Positions 46,900 to 58,486 of a stretch of DNA of 64,000 bases are shown piece after piece. Position numbers and translations under genes: made by a program. The DNA comes from Antedon mediterranea (taxonomy: Eukaryota; Echinodermata; Crinoidea; Comatulida; Antedonidae). The DNA lies in contig NC_092677.1 of NCBI RefSeq assembly GCF_964355755.1, positions 10,624,601 to 10,688,600 of the forward strand. The letters run 5' to 3'. Position 1 is the first letter of the stretch; the number at the start of each line of letters is the position of its first letter. Under the pieces are notes generated by a model. The model did no database searches and was not told where the DNA came from. It saw only the letters and a program-made list of their open reading frames with translations.

Positions 46900-48550
46900 T
46901 AGTGCCGTGAAACTATCTTGAAGAGAAATAAATGATATCAAAATTGATCTCACAGCTTACGCATTTGGAACCTATAGCAAAGACAAAATACAAAATCATT
47001 AATCTCGATTGATCAATAGGCCTACATTAAGAAGTTCCCATTTCTGTCCTGATCAAATAATGTTAGTTAAAAAAACTTCAAAATAAATAACATGCATACT
47101 ACAGCAGTACTTGTTGCTTTCATGAGCACGTTCTTTATTGTGTTAATGTTTTCTCTAGTTATGTAAACGTTTAATGTATTGAATCGCACAGTAGTATCAT
47201 ACCTATGCATGTTATGAGAGTTGATCAAAAGGGCAAACTTAATGAATATAATCATACACTTGACCCTAGAACTGTAGAATCATTAACTATCCATAAACTA
47301 TACTATATTAATCTTTGATAAGAACCATAAACTTGTATAACTATTATTGGTCTAGGTCTTATGTAGAACCAGAAGAAGTTTTTTTTTTCGGAATTTGAAC
47401 AGAAATAAAATATGCATCATAAAGGAAGAATGCATTCCAACGTAGTAGCACTAATCGTCCATGGTTTTGTTAATTTAGACCTACTAATCAAGGACCTAAA
47501 TTAGAGTCATGTTTGTTTGTAATATTTATTGCTATCCATAATATACACATTAATATATAAATTTGAAATTAACAAAACCATACAGAAACTAAATAATAAT
47601 ACATGTATGGTATAGCAGAGGATAACCCTTTAAGCTGGGAAGCTTGTGCTATATTATAATTATAAGTGCAGATACACTGCTGATGAAATAAACACTGGCA
47701 TCGTAAACTATGTACCATAAAAATGAACCACGATTTATATTTGTAACATTATAATACTCATGGCACTATCTGGGACGCATTGCGTCCGGAGACTTTGGTA
47801 GGTGATATTAACATATTCTAAATATTAATTATGTGGGGAGTAATTTTATGTAATTGTATGTTCTATACTACTATAGGCCTAATGTTCCAAATACTAACAT
47901 TATCTTACCACCAGGTAGTGAAGCTCGTAGGGTTTTTATAACAACAAAACATACCTCCCGCATTGCGTTCTAGACCCTCTCCTAGCAACGAGGTGCAAAG
48001 GCGGAACCAGAAACCAAAATGCATAATATAAAAATGTCGGAATATTGAATGTTTAAACTCAATAGTGATAACACTAAGTTACACTTTGACAAAAGTAAAT
48101 TAAGATGAAAATAACTTACCACTCCTAAGAAATATTTATTTGGTGTTCAAAGTAAATTCAACTCTCTTCTTACAAGTGATAATATACATCGATCAATGAC
48201 TACTGTCCTTGTGTTGATCACATCAGCAGGCAAGCCTCTATTGTTGTGTACTACAACTAGGATATGTTTTTGTTTGCTTGCAAACAATGCACATGGTAGC
48301 GGGATTGTGTTTCGGACAATGATGTGCCAATTCAAAGGGTCAGTTCAATTATACTGACCACTAGATATATAACGATTATCAGCGGGTAATGATATAGAGA
48401 TAAGAACTGTTGACCCTGGTTCTTGATGTCTATCTCTAGTGACAGATTGTTACGTATGCAGTGTGTTCCTAGAAAGGGGAGGGGTTGGAAAAGGGGACGA
48501 GGGCTTGTTTTAAAATAACATATACCATACATCTTTTAAATGTAACCCTG
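46900..48550. other. Upstream region of the FGF-like gene
   Basis: AT-rich, no supported coding exon. A good minus-strand donor (GTAAGT) at about 48117 could end a 5' UTR exon. A (CAATT)n run begins near 48557. Confidence 0.35.
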
Positions 48551-48552
48551 GG

Positions 48553-50400
48553 TTATTCAATTCAATTCAATTCACATTTATTTACTCATCGTTTATAAAT
48601 ACAGTTTCATAGCATAAATGATGGCAAGGATCCTGCATAGAGAAGTTTACACTTCTGTTTTCGCAGGACCCTTTTACATAAAAAACATTAAACAATAAAC
48701 ACAACATAATAGATACAAAATAAGTGTTTTTCTAACATGATTATTTATACATTTTTTCTTAAAAAAGAAGATATTCAGTTTATTACTTCCAGTGGATTCT
48801 TTCTATATATATTATAGCAAAAGTATGAATACATATAAAATAAAACAGGCTATGTGTGTATACTCGCACACACCAACACAACGCATAATATATTCATATA
48901 TATTTTATGAGTGAAGCATTTTAGGTTCTGTAATTCGATAAAATGTCTCTTTTTACATATTTTTTTAGTATTTTATAATTTTTGTTAACAATAAGTGATT
49001 TCTACAGAGCTCATTCCATAGTTTCGGTCCGTGTATACTGATAAAATGTTGACCAGACGTTAACCTAGAGTATGATTGTTTTACGCTACAAATATTTCGA
49101 AGATTATGGGTAGTATTTTCGTTTCTTTTGAATATCATTTGGATTCGTCTGCAGGCCCGTAGCCAGGGGGGGTTTTTATGGTTCGGGCGAACCCCCCCTT
49201 TACAGCGAACCCCCCTTAACCGACTGCGAACCCCCATCCCCGACATGCCCAATACCTCACCCTCATCTCCAAAAATCCTCCAAATACGTGCCCCACAGTA
49301 CAAAAAGTTGTTTGTAAATTGAAAAATTCGTAAACTTGTTCGTGAACCTTCTTCTCTGTATGAGCGTCAACTAGCGATACGTGTCTGTAAATTTCTAAAA
49401 GCTGCAAATGAATTGCCGATTTTAACCTGAAAAATAAATGTTTGGTTCCTGCATGTAACATGATATAGACGCGTCTCATAGCGAACTGGGGCACGAACGA
49501 TTCGTACAAAGGACACCGCCAGACAACTGCGTACCTATAATTGTTTAGATCACTGGCAGTCAGGCAGCATGCATAAAGTAGCCTTCCGACGTACATCAGT
49601 ATTTTATGTGTGACTATGAAGTATAATGTATCATAGAGGATTATAGTGAATATTAATATTTTACACTATAATATCTATGGTATCAAGTACTGTAGTTCAC
49701 ATTATGGCATCCGATTATTTTTTTCTAGACCACCAGCCGATACGTACTAAAATGTATCAATATCACCTATTTAAATATTTATATTCCTCAACAAATTGCT
49801 GTAAATAAATATTATAGATAGAGCTAGCAAATAGCATTTGCCTTCAACCAGTGTGCTTTTTTCGGGGCTGCTCCTAGATGTACGTTCGCATTGAACTTGA
49901 ACGCAAAACAAAATACGGAGTAAATGATCAAACAATCGGCGGTTCCGCACAGAGCACGCGCATCTAACATACGGCAACAAATAGTTATCGTCCTTTAAAT
50001 TATCGACGTGTTTGAGAAGGAGGAAAAAAGTACGATCTTTTTACTCATTGGTAGCATGCTGCACGAGATTGTCATTTCCGGCCATCTAGGGGTGTCATTT
50101 AACAAAATTCGCTTCGCATCAGGCCCCACCCCCAGGGGGTTGACCCAAATATTTAGTGTCCGAACCCCCCCTTGACAGATCCTGGCTACGGCCCTGGTCT
50201 GGGTAAAACATTACTTTTAATCTGGGCCATGAAACATAGGACGGTAACTCTGTTGATATCTTGTATGTTAAGTATATTTAATTGCTTAAACAGTGGCTCA
50301 GAATATTGCCATGGCTTTTTAAATAAAATAATTCTAGCAGCCTTTTTCTGAAGTTTAAGAAGGGATTCTATTATCCTTTGATTGTTTTTTAGGGTGGGTT
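48553..50400 (-). pseudogene. 5'-truncated non-LTR (LINE) retrotransposon, split by a DNA element
   Basis: Minus strand. The right part (50400-50197) encodes the end of a reverse-transcriptase ORF (LQKKAARIILFKKP, EPLFKQLNILNIQDINRV). The left part (49151-48960) continues it (IQMIFKRNENTTHNLR, HFISIHGPKLWNELCRN) to a stop, followed by a 3' UTR and a (GAATT)n tail at 48553-48580. The typical C-terminal motif G-x-x-LWN is present. The two halves are interrupted by the element 49152-50196. Confidence 0.82.
49152..50196. mobile_element. 1.05-kb TIR DNA transposon (hAT-like), 5-bp TSD
   Basis: Ends CAGGCCCGTAGCCAGG and CCTGGCTACGGCCCTG (one mismatch), followed inside by C/G runs (gaaccccccc). Flanks GTCTG/GTCTG are identical. 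Removing the element plus one GTCTG rejoins the LINE frame exactly, which proves the boundaries. Termini CAGGG-type and a 5-bp TSD fit the hAT5 group. It contains a 126-codon minus-strand ORF (49216-49596) without a transposase motif I recognise, so it is non-autonomous. Confidence 0.88.
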
Positions 50401-50755
50401 ACTATTAGAAGGGGTTACTATTAGAGTAGTAGGTTACTATTACTAATCTTAAATTATAGGCACCTGAAAATAGTAACCCACCCAAATTTTCCGGTCAGCA
50501 ACTCATAGTAAAATAATAAAACAGTACGGGTACGAATAAACAAATTTTATAAACTCAAAAACACTTAATCCTCCCCCACTCCCGAGATCAACATGATTAT
50601 CTCTTTATTTTCAAAAAACGTCAAAAGTTTTTGTGACATAATAACACTATTTGTTCTAGACTTAGTGAGTTATTATTATAGATTGACTTATAAGGTGGGT
50701 TACTATTTGAAGTGGATTACTATTAGAATGTGGGTTATTTCCGTATTGTCTCTAC

Positions 50756-50918
50756 GACTTGGTCCCTATGGGGGCAACGCGGGACGTAAACTAAACGAGT
50801 AATTTAACCAATAACCGAATAGCTTGTGTGATTGGTCAACTCACTTGCGTTGCGCCAAAGAAAGAACTGTGTTATAAGTTCTTTGGTTGCGCTCACACCC
50901 TCGTGGGAAAACCAAGCT
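50756..50918. mobile_element. MITE family B, copy 4 (diverged)
   Basis: 'gacttggtccctatgggggcaacgcgggacgtaaac' to 'ctcgtgggaaaaccaagct', with inner 'ttgtgtgattggtcaactcacttgcgttgcg'. Confidence 0.7.
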
Positions 50919-50919
50919 A

Positions 50920-51734
50920 TAATGAATAGTCGGAATAACTATGCTATGGTGTAAATGATTTGTAAAGAAACTTGCAACATACATATGTAGGCAAAGGGTA
51001 TGCGTTGTTATTTCCATCACATGGCTTAAAAGTCTTTAGGGCACAATATTGTTTTACAACCGAGCATTACAGTGTACTGGAGCATTTGGAATATAAACGA
51101 CATTAATTAAACATAGCATATAATTATGATCTTTTTTCTAAAAAATACTTTAATTCCACAATTTACAAATAAATAAAAGTACTGTACGGTCAAAACATAT
51201 GGCACAGCGACTCATTTACACAATTCTTTTAAAATAACACAAAAACACAAATGTAAAATGTACCCAATTTAAAGTCAACAGTATATTCACAAAAACGTAA
51301 GTACAAATACTATTATACCTAATTTTCATAGAATTATACAGTACACCTAAAGCACCTACAAATTACAAGAACACAAATATGGACTACTTTTTTAAAATAT
51401 GCCGAATTCGTTTTTATAATGTCAATAAAACTATAAAAACTAACAAACAAATGTTATGGACATATAACTACAGTTTTCTGCAGTTATTCGATTTTATATT
51501 GTATAAAATGCTAAAATTATCTTTTATGTAACTATTTTAAGACTAATGTTAAAATATGCATGAACAATTTGTTATAACATTAATATTTATATATATGGTT
51601 ATTGTAATTGTTCTAAAAATCTTATTTATTTTAAAATATGCCTACACTATTCAATTTGTATACATTTCATTAAAAAGTACAGAATCTGAATTATTATTTA
51701 AAAAAATTGTTTTTCTCTCTTAACAGCACACATT
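50920..51734. other. AT-rich region, 3' flank of the zinc-finger membrane gene
   Basis: No gene seen. Contains minus-strand AATAAA-type signals (for example near 51625) that could end the transcript of the gene at 51963-55461. Confidence 0.35.
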
Positions 51735-51962
51735 TGATTTTGGATCTGTTACTGGGGCGCACTTTTATCAACTCTGCCTAGATCCTATTTATTGGATCTG
51801 TTGGAGCGCTCTTTTATAAACTCCTCCTAGATCCTATTTATTGAATCTATTACTGGGGCGCCGTTTTAAAAACTCCTCCTAGACCCTCTTATTGAATCTG
51901 TTACTAGGGCGCCGTTTTATTAACTCTTCCTAGATCCTATTTATTGGATCTGCTACAGCTTG
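51735..51962. repeat. ~51-bp tandem repeat, 4 copies, adjoining a stop codon
   Basis: Unit 'ggatctgttactggggcgc' then 'cttttat(c/a)aactc(t/c)(g/t)cctagatcctatttatt', starting near 51742, 51794, 51843, 51893 and partly 51945. It begins directly after the TGA (51963-51965) of the minus-strand gene, so it would be the first part of its 3' UTR. Confidence 0.8.
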
Positions 51963-54900
51963 TCATCTCCTAGGCCCTATTGAAGTGTATCTATTGCGTA
52001 TTTCAGATCCCATAGGAGCAGTATAACGTTGACGGCTTTTTTTCTCAGAAAATTCATCGTTGTCTTTTATAAAAGATTCATCGGTGCTGGAACGAAAAGA
52101 ACATTTATCAACAAAATATTTTTAACAGAAAAAGAATACTACCTAATACTCTGATACTAATTTGTGAAAATGATAATGATGATCACACTTATTAAATTAT
52201 GATGATATAACACAAAAGTAATATGATGATAATTTAGCTAAGGAGTTGCTTTGGGTCAGGCAACTAAGTTAATTGGTCAGAGATGTTTTGCCCTACTCTG
52301 TCAGTCTGCTTAGAACACTGTGCCAAAAAAGCCACTTTACTGGCATTCATTCCTTTAAACCATTCTTGCTAGGATTAGATTTAAGTCCTAGGAAGCAGGA
52401 AAGTTTTCTCAGTGTACTGAGCATAATGACGTTAGAATAACATGTACTACTTACAAGAAATGGATAATAGCCACTGTATAATAAAGCACCAAAGCTGTGC
52501 CTAGCACGACAATTAAAATGATATAAACAGAGCTGCTGTATATAGATTCCTGAAAAGAAAATTAATTCATGTATGGACGTACAAACACTGGCTTAGTACT
52601 TATATTAGTACATTCACTCTTAAGCTCTTTCTACACTATCAATTTATGAGACCAAAAAAATGTGATGTGCCTATATATGGACATGATGATGTCACATCAC
52701 TATCATATTTGGGAATATCACTACCATTATTTGGGCACATCACACTTTTTTTTGTTTAACTAGTTTGATAGTGTAGACAGAGCTTAAGGCTGGCAGAAAA
52801 TATTTGGATTTATATGCAGATCCAGATATACCTTGACCCTTACTCATTGAAAAGTGGTAACTAAAAATTCAATTCATTAATTCTATTATTCTACACTTGG
52901 AAATTTGTTTGGTCGTGATATACAAATATCAATAAAATGTTAAAATACACAAGCGGTTACAAAAAGCAATAATTATATGCTGGTAAGCTCTGGACGATGG
53001 AGGCATCTGTACCAGTATTTTAAGGGCTATAATGTATATATAACTTACCTCTTGGTTATCAGCATCATAAAACTTGTCACACGTCAACGAAGAACAAGTA
53101 CTGTCAATTAGTTTAGCTACAAAGTGAACAAGAAAACTTACACGTGTTATATTCAGTAAGCAGAGAGTTATTATTATTATTTTCACATATTTACTTTATT
53201 AAATTTATTTAATTCATACATATTTAAAAAGAAAATGAATAAATATGATGGTGATGAAAAAAACAACTTACAAATAAAATCGAACCTTTCATTTTCTTTT
53301 ATTTGATCAGGACAACAACTTGTTACTTGTTTCTGAAATAAAACATACAACTGTGTCATAAAAATCAGTACCATATTTGGGTATATCAAACTTTTTTGTC
53401 AAACTAGTTTGATAGTGTAACTTAAGACTAATAGATTATGCAGTTTTCTAGTTTTACTGAATGACTGTAAAGCTCTGTCTACACTAACAAACTATGTGAC
53501 AAAAAATGTGATGTGTCCATATATGGACATGATGTTGTCATCACTACCATATTTGGGAACATCACACTTTTTTTGTCAAACTAGTTTGATAGTGTAGACA
53601 GAGCTTAGACTCAATAACTGTGAGTCCAATTGTGTGTCATGAAAACAAAAGGTCAATCATTTTTGTATATCATATTTTTGTGTATCATAATAAATCATAA
53701 TCTTAAATCATAACATAAATCAGTAGCCTACCTCACACGTCTCCATGAGCTGTTTCAGTCGCGCTTCATTGCACAAAGCTTCGTCCCAGTAACTTGTCCT
53801 TTTGTCACCTGATAAAATATCACATCGGAGAATGTCACAGGAATCAGCTAAGCATATTGGATCACTTGGCTATAAAAGTATTTTAATATTAGATGGTTGT
53901 GAATCAAAATGGAAGTTAAAAATCAAATGGTGAGTTTACACGCCTTATATATGATTGGATCATTTGCATGATACATCTAGTTACTTTATGGCTCAGGGTG
54001 GGATTAAATACGAGGACCAACTGGATTATCTTGCATGAAAATCAAGTGGTTTAGTTTACACGCCTTATATATGATTGGATCATTTGCATGATACATCTAG
54101 TGAAATTATGGCTCAGGGTGGGATTATATATGAGGACCACTATTTTGCACAACAAATTACTACTTAAAATCTAGTGATGAGTTTATGCCCCAGGGTGGGA
54201 TTATATACGAGGACCACTTGGATTATTTTGGATGACAATTACTACTAAATACCTAGTGGTGGGTTTATGCCCAGGGTGGGATTATATACGAGGACCACTT
54301 GGATTATTTTGGATGACAATTACTACTAAATACCTAGTGGTGAGTTCATGCCACAGGGTGGGATTATATTCGAGCAAGTATAAAATGAATAAAAACAGGC
54401 TTTAGTACATTCAACAGATGATCTTGGTGTCTGTTTGTCATGTGTAAATCTATATGATACTCTGACACAAATATCTTGCCACAAATATTGCACACCCATC
54501 GGCCTAATTCATCAGTTTCTTTGTTCTGCTCCTGCATCAAATAAATATCATGTTTCAGATTCCACTGGCACTTGTCTGGAACTGTATAGCCGTGTGTTTG
54601 GAATGTAGGAAAGAAATTCTAGAAAAAAGAATATTTACAAAATTTAACTACGCCTATTATTGAGTACCTTTTTGTCAACAATTATAATTAAATTTGATAT
54701 TTGTAACACAAACATTTCTTAAAATAATAACTTTAAATAAATTTGTATTTGTTTTTATATTTTAAATAATTATATTAAATAATTTATTTTTAAATAATCT
54801 CATTCAGTGAGGATTTTAATCATTGTCGTTTAAGAAATTTAAAAAATGTAAAAATGTGAAACCTTTTCTAAAGTTTTTCTTGCTGTTCTAGATTTGTGTC

Positions 54901-55461
54901 TTGAGCATTGTTCAGATCCAGTGACTTCGTAGGTTACTACAACCTTAAATTAATTTAAATAATTGTTTATATTTATTTATAATAGCCAGGCCCAACAAGA
55001 TGGCCCAGCCAGTACAGAGTAATAGTATCGGCCTAATGGGCCTATAACACAGATTGTTAAACAATATTATAATAAACATTTAAATTTTTCTTGTCTTTGA
55101 ATAAAAAGAGTCTTGTATTCGTGAAAAATAACTGACGCTATACCTACACAAATCAAAATAGCTAGGCCTGCAAAATGGAATAATTAGACGGGTCAAAACA
55201 AAAATCTACCGGGTCGGTTTCCGGGAGGATGAAGGTAGCTGGAACGGTAAGCAGGCCTACGTGAAACAACATAGATGTCAGAACAATAAAAACTGACTCG
55301 GTATCTACAGATTTATTTTTACTAATTTTCAAAATACTTACAAGTGAAAAAACTAAAAATTGTAATGTGTTTGAGGAGAGAAAATGGTAACAAAACATTC
55401 TGTTGACATTTTTCGGCAGGTCTGACTGACGAACAATACCAGGAGAGAGGGCGCCAGACAT
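51963..55461 (-). CDS. Predicted type I membrane protein with a lumenal C2H2 zinc finger
   Basis: Exons 55461-55342, 54943-54863, 54618-54397 (or 54409), 53869-53732, 53332-53272, 53116-53049, 52549-52455, 52086-51963; phases join to 302 residues. Order: hydrophobic N-terminal segment (after Met22, MFCYHFLSSNTLQFLVFSLV, likely a signal peptide, so the real start may be 55398); basic SRHKSRTARK; a single C2H2 finger at residues 110-131 (CNICGKIF...HMTNRH, spacing C-x2-C-x12-H-x4-H); a Cys-rich stretch (CLADSCDILRCD, SCCPDQ, TCSSLTCDKF); one transmembrane helix about 238-262 (VYIILIVVLGTALVLYYTVA); and a basic, Ser/Tyr-rich cytosolic tail ending GPRR. I do not recognise the family. A C2H2 finger outside the cytosol is unusual. 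Exon phases and conserved-looking Cys pairs support a real gene. Confidence 0.72.
52622..52786. mobile_element. MITE family A, copy 16
   Basis: TTAAGCTCTTTCTACACTAT to GTGTAGACAGAGCTTAA, 165 bp, TTAA at both ends. The CArG motifs are off by one base in length (CCTATATATGG, CCATTATTTGG). Intronic. Confidence 0.87.
53352..53424. mobile_element. MITE family A, partial copy 17
   Basis: Right half only: CCATATTTGG CArG box at 53371, then 'ttttgtcaaactagtttgatagtgta'. It is 20 bp from the acceptor of the exon 53332-53272. Confidence 0.75.
53470..53607. mobile_element. MITE family A, copy 18
   Basis: AAAGCTCTGTCTACACTAAC to TTTGATAGTGTAGACAGAGC. CArG boxes CCATATATGG (about 53518) and a CCATATTTGG (about 53547). 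Intronic. Confidence 0.87.
53930..54375. repeat. Irregular tandem duplications in an intron
   Basis: Two copies of 'gtttacacgccttatatatgattggatcatttgcatg...tctagt' 118 bp apart, and four or five copies of 'cagggtgggattatatacgaggaccact' with 80-120-bp spacing. Fills the intron between exons 54618-54397 and 53869-53732. Confidence 0.85.
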
Positions 55462-56009
55462 ATAAATATTTACAATTAATCGAAATTTGGTTTAGCCTAT
55501 ATTATCTGTTCAGTTACTAGTCATTTCGGCATTAAAAGTTGCAGCAATGTAGACATATTCAGTAACTAAACATTAGGCTATATCAGCATCAGGGCGCAAA
55601 GTTAATATTTTGCTGGTTTTTGTGTCAAGAAATTCGGAGGTATATTCAGAGGGTCATTTCGACGATCAAGCATTCTCTACTTCTACGGAGCGCCATTTAT
55701 GCCTTTATTTACTTCCGAAATAGAAATATACTACGGTAATTAACAACAGAGTAGCACAGTGATATAAAATAGAAATAAGTCACTAATTTTAATATCTTTT
55801 CGTATGTTAATACACTGTGCTCAAGTGGACCCAACTTGGAGCCAGTGGAGCACAGTGATATAAAATAGAAATAAGTCACTGAATTTTAATGTATTTTCGT
55901 ATTAAGCATATTTGAATACCTACCGGTATGGTACCATACATATTCGACAATACAGTGTCACATATCTCTATTAAAAAAAAAAAAACAATATTAAAAAAAA
56001 AAAATATCT

Positions 56010-56093
56010 GTCGAGGTTCGAACCCCAGCCGATGGCACTCAAAATTGAGCATTACCCGTTACGCCACCAAGTACATGACTGAAAAGCTGATAA
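56010..56093 (-). other. tRNA-like pol III unit (SINE head?)
   Basis: On the minus strand: TGGCGTAACGGGTAATG resembles an A box and GGTTCGAACC is a perfect B box core, followed by a T-run (poly-A on plus at 55970-56008) that would terminate polymerase III. The cloverleaf is not convincing, so a tRNA-derived SINE or tRNA pseudogene is more likely than a functional tRNA. Confidence 0.5.
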
Positions 56094-56168
56094 TAGTCTA
56101 TTTATACGTGCATTACGTAATTGATCATTACGTCATAAATATCCTATTAACCTTGCTAAAATCAAAAT

Positions 56169-56241
56169 GATCAGTTAGCTCAGTCGTCTGAGCGTCGTGT
56201 TAACAACACGTATGTCATGGGTTCGATTCCCACGCTGGTCG
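56169..56241 (+). tRNA. tRNA-Val(AAC)-like head of a SINE
   Basis: 73 nt that fold as a cloverleaf: acceptor GATCAGT/GCTGGTC (with G-U pairs), D arm GCTC/GAGC, anticodon loop TTAACAA (anticodon AAC), T arm TGGG/CCCA with TTCGATT loop. Weak points are a T-T mismatch at 27-43 and A-C at 49-65. Because a shared-looking SINE body and T-run follow, it is probably a SINE head, not a working tRNA gene. Confidence 0.6.
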
Positions 56242-56429
56242 GTGGAATAGAGTTAAGGCTATGCGAGCCACTGTGTTTGGGGTTCACAGATCATACGTCC
56301 CCCTTTCCACCACACATCATGAGGCGACAACATCAATGCATCTGGTGATGTGGTGGAAACGACCCCAAAAGGCTGTGGCAGGGCCTTAGTGCTGAGGCAG
56401 GGAGAGCACATTTACCATCTTTTTTTTTT
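56169..56429 (+). mobile_element. tRNA-derived SINE with hairpin body
   Basis: The tRNA-like head is followed by about 180 bp containing a strong hairpin (TTTCCACCACACATCA near 56304; TGATGTGGTGGAAA near 56346) and a T-run at 56419-56429, a pol III terminator. Inserted within the nested TIR element. Confidence 0.65.
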
Positions 56430-57704
56430 GGCTCTCGCTAACTGCTTTGGTGGTTTAAATTTATGTTTAGCGCCCTCAATTTATTTTAATGTAAAAAAAG
56501 GGAATTAATTCTCTTCGTTACGTGTTAAGAGAATTAATTTTATCTCATCGTAGTTTGGTATGCCGTGCGTTTGTTATGCAAATGAGTGTGCACATGTGCT
56601 GTGGGAAAGATGGTATTGTTAGTCATTCGCGATCAACACACAACACTGTTCAATTTTTATTTTTTAATCTTTTACATTAGAATTGTAATTCTACCGTTAC
56701 ACATTATAGTGTACTTTTAAATATCCGTTTCATGCAAGATATTGTATTGTAGGCCTACTAATATGTTGTGAATAACAGTTTATGGTAGAATAAATAAATA
56801 AATATGTTTTAAGCAGATCTTCGAAATTGAAGCATATATGAAGTTAAGTTTTTTTTAAACCCAACCTAAAATTCGCATCTGGATAGTTGAAATTTAACGT
56901 TATAATTATCAAAGGTGATATGATAAATCTAATTGTTTTCTAAATTATAGAAATATTAAAATTAGTAAGTAGGCTTTTGTGTGCTAGCTCAGCCCCAAGC
57001 ATGGTGGGGTACTGAAGATTCTTCTGCATGTTGTTTGAAAACATATTAGATGTCATTTTTGGGTACCTTGTAGCTCTATTTTAAACAGTTTGGTATGTGC
57101 GTGCGTTGTTATGCAAATGAGTCTGTGCAGGTGTATTATGTTAAAGATGGTACATAGTATGTTAGTCATTCGCGGTCAACACACCACACTGTTAAATTTT
57201 GATGCTGTTAATTATTTACATTAGAAGATTTTTCAAATCATGTAAATAAAATATTTTCCGGGCGGGAAGCTAGCAGTTCCCCTCGTTTAGTTTGCAAAAG
57301 TAATCTCGAAAGGAACTCCATGTGGAAAAGAAGCCCACCCATGAGTACTAAAAATGAAGAAGCACTTCTTTTCGAGGTTTTATGGCAGTCTATTTAATGG
57401 AAAATAATGCCATGCAACTTTGTTTCTGATTTAAAAAAAGTTCCACTTGACATTTACAATCCTAAAAATATCTCTCTTTCAAAATAAAAGAAAAACAATA
57501 TTCATTATTTTCCATTAAAAAAAATCCACTGGCGCCAAATTGGGTCCACTTGAGCACAGTGTATTAAAATACGAAAAGATTGAAACTTGAGTGACTTTAT
57601 TTTTATTTTATATCACGGCTCCCCTGGTACCAAATTGTGTCCACTTGAGCACAGTGTTTTATACGAAAATTTATTAAAATTTAGTGACTTTATTTCTATT
57701 TTAT

Positions 57705-58486
57705 TTTTTTTATTAAACCTTATTTTGTGAGGGTGACCCTAAACAGCATATGCAGACAGTCAAAAACATATATGAAAAAACGGATGAACTATGTTCAAAA
57801 AATATAAAAATATATAATATATATGTACTTAAATACTAAAATATAGCCTACAATACTATACAAAACGTTGATTTTTTTCTTTTGGGATTAAATATTTTTT
57901 TAGAGTAGACTTAAAATTATTTATTGTTACCGCATTTCTTAGTTTGGTGGGTAGCAAATTCAAGTATGTTCTGGTGCTCAATATGAAGACAAATTTCCTC
58001 TCACTGACACTTTGGGTACATCGACGATTTGGAATTCTGGCAAGACGCAGGGCAAGGTATTCTGGAGCAAGTCATTTGCAGACCTGTAGGCAAGGCAGCC
58101 CAGTTGTAGATGCATGCGATCTTGGACTGTATGAAGATTTAAGGTGTTGTAAATGTTAGTTCGTGGTGTGAGAGGATGAGCTTTAAGGATAATGCGAAGT
58201 GCTCTATTTTGAATGGTCTGTATTCGGTCAATATTCGATCTGATACCCCAAACACTACATCAATAGTCAATGTGTGGGAGGATTATAGTGTTATAGAGGA
58301 GTATGGATGTGTGTTTATTAATGAAATGACCGAGCACGCGATAAGATGGAGATGGACAAGCCCAGTTTGGAACGGAGTTTATTTACATGAAAAGAAAAAG
58401 ATAAATTTGAATCAATGTGAATGCGAAGATGTTTCTGTTTGTCAGTTTGTGGTATGGGTATATACGAAACGATATTAAAGGTAGTG
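57705..58486 (-). pseudogene. LINE fragment, 3' part (second family)
   Basis: On the minus strand it encodes the C-terminal end of a non-LTR reverse transcriptase (LPHIDY, IQNRALRIILKAHPLTPRTN, LNLHTVQDRMHLQLGC), with frameshifts and a stop. The 3' end is 'gcatatgctgtttagggtcaccctcacaaaataaggtttaataaa', also found at 2790-2850. Flanks 'agtgactttatttctat' (57685) and 'agtgacttttatttctat' (58484) may be its target duplication. Confidence 0.75.

Noticed and set aside
49216-49596. 126-codon ORF as a host gene or transposase
   Set aside because: It lies wholly inside the 1-kb TIR element, starts and ends arbitrarily, and shows no DDE or BED-finger motifs.
56169-56241. Functional tRNA-Val(AAC) gene
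   Set aside because: Two stem mismatches and a following SINE body with T-run make a tRNA-derived SINE more likely, although the cloverleaf is good enough to report.
57944-58478. Two plus-strand ORFs of 71 and 100 codons as genes
   Set aside because: They are antisense to a decayed LINE reverse-transcriptase C terminus on the minus strand.
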